A stretch of 19,981 nt of DNA from an uncultured Lentisphaeria bacterium. Lineage in GTDB: Bacteria; Verrucomicrobiota; Lentisphaeria; Victivallales; Victivallaceae. Where the stretch lies: positions 1-19,981 of the forward strand of contig CALABZ010000435.1 in assembly GCA_937888615.1 (NCBI GenBank), in the 5' to 3' direction. Position numbers and translations under genes: made by a program. Below, one piece after another: positions 19,903 through 19,981 of this stretch (position 1 is the stretch's first letter; each line of letters opens with the position of its first letter). The notes under the pieces were generated by a model. The model made no database searches, was not told where the DNA came from, and saw nothing but the letters and a program-made list of their open reading frames with translations.

Positions 19903-19981
19903 CTCATCCGGCAAAAATTTTTATGGGAGATACCGGGTCTTTGGCTCTTGGCGGCATTTTGGCTGCCGTGGCATTGCTGAC
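19893..19981 (+). pseudogene. mraY: Fragment of host mraY (phospho-MurNAc-pentapeptide translocase), interrupted
   Basis: Codons from 19893 read LFNAHPAKIFMGDTGSLALG, then GILAAVALL to the window edge. FMGDTGSLALGG with the preceding N-x-x-P-A-x-(I/V) is the hallmark of MraY, the membrane enzyme that makes lipid I in peptidoglycan synthesis; the Asp in MGD is catalytic. TagO/WecA relatives lack the LALGG form. Upstream of this block the frame runs through phage sequence to an ATG at 19863 with no MraY likeness, so the gene's N-terminal half (about 260 residues) is missing on this side. It is expected beyond the left end of the prophage. Confidence 0.85.

Noticed and set aside
1..19981. CRISPR array, rRNA genes or insertion sequences
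   Set aside because: No regularly spaced repeat series, rRNA-like sequence or transposase was seen anywhere in the window.

Overview
The window is the replication/recombination arm and the packaging start of a temperate, tailed-phage-like prophage. Nearly all genes lie on the minus strand, tightly packed, with many 4-bp start/stop overlaps. The host looks Gram-negative: there is a lipobox lipoprotein and GC content is moderate to high. The terminase type, HARE-HTH protein and ParB-methylase resemble what I recall from the PVC group (Lentisphaerota/Victivallis-like), but this is only a guess from memory.

Layout from the right edge, in the direction of transcription. Positions ~19893-19981 are the plus-strand middle of a host mraY gene, recognised by its active-site block, so the prophage end lies near 19880-19902 inside mraY. 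Next come a HTH-like protein (19385-19900) with its own intrinsic terminator, a repeat-rich control region (19030-19384), and a sigma-factor-like protein. A long early operon follows: RecE-like PD-(D/E)XK nuclease, two tandem ParB-domain proteins, a third ParB/DGQHR-like protein, Sak4-like ATPase, a NrdD-tail-like small protein, a small Cys protein, DUF669 protein, a two-TM protein plus SPFH lipoprotein, RusA resolvase, a small HTH protein, an SF2 helicase with an SSB-like tail, HAD hydrolase, two phage hypotheticals, a MazG-like protein, Bro-N protein and a primase/DUF3987 helicase.

After an AT-rich gap (5875-6145) lie a Cys-rich protein, a HTH protein, an HNH/NUMOD4 endonuclease, a 480-bp gene-free stretch and a ParB-DNA methyltransferase. 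Converging on the methyltransferase is the only plus-strand phage gene, a HARE-HTH protein. A second minus-strand unit then begins: a small Nu1-like protein, the large terminase, and the start of the next gene, which runs off the left edge toward the unseen structural genes.

Taken together, the nuclease, Sak4-like ATPase, DUF669 protein, RusA, SF2 helicase and primase-helicase form a complete-looking recombination and replication set. The MazG-like, HAD and NrdD-tail-like proteins suggest nucleotide-pool handling. The methylase and HARE-HTH protein may form a DNA-modification writer/reader pair. No integrase, lysis gene or typical CI-type repressor is visible here; they would have to lie to the left.
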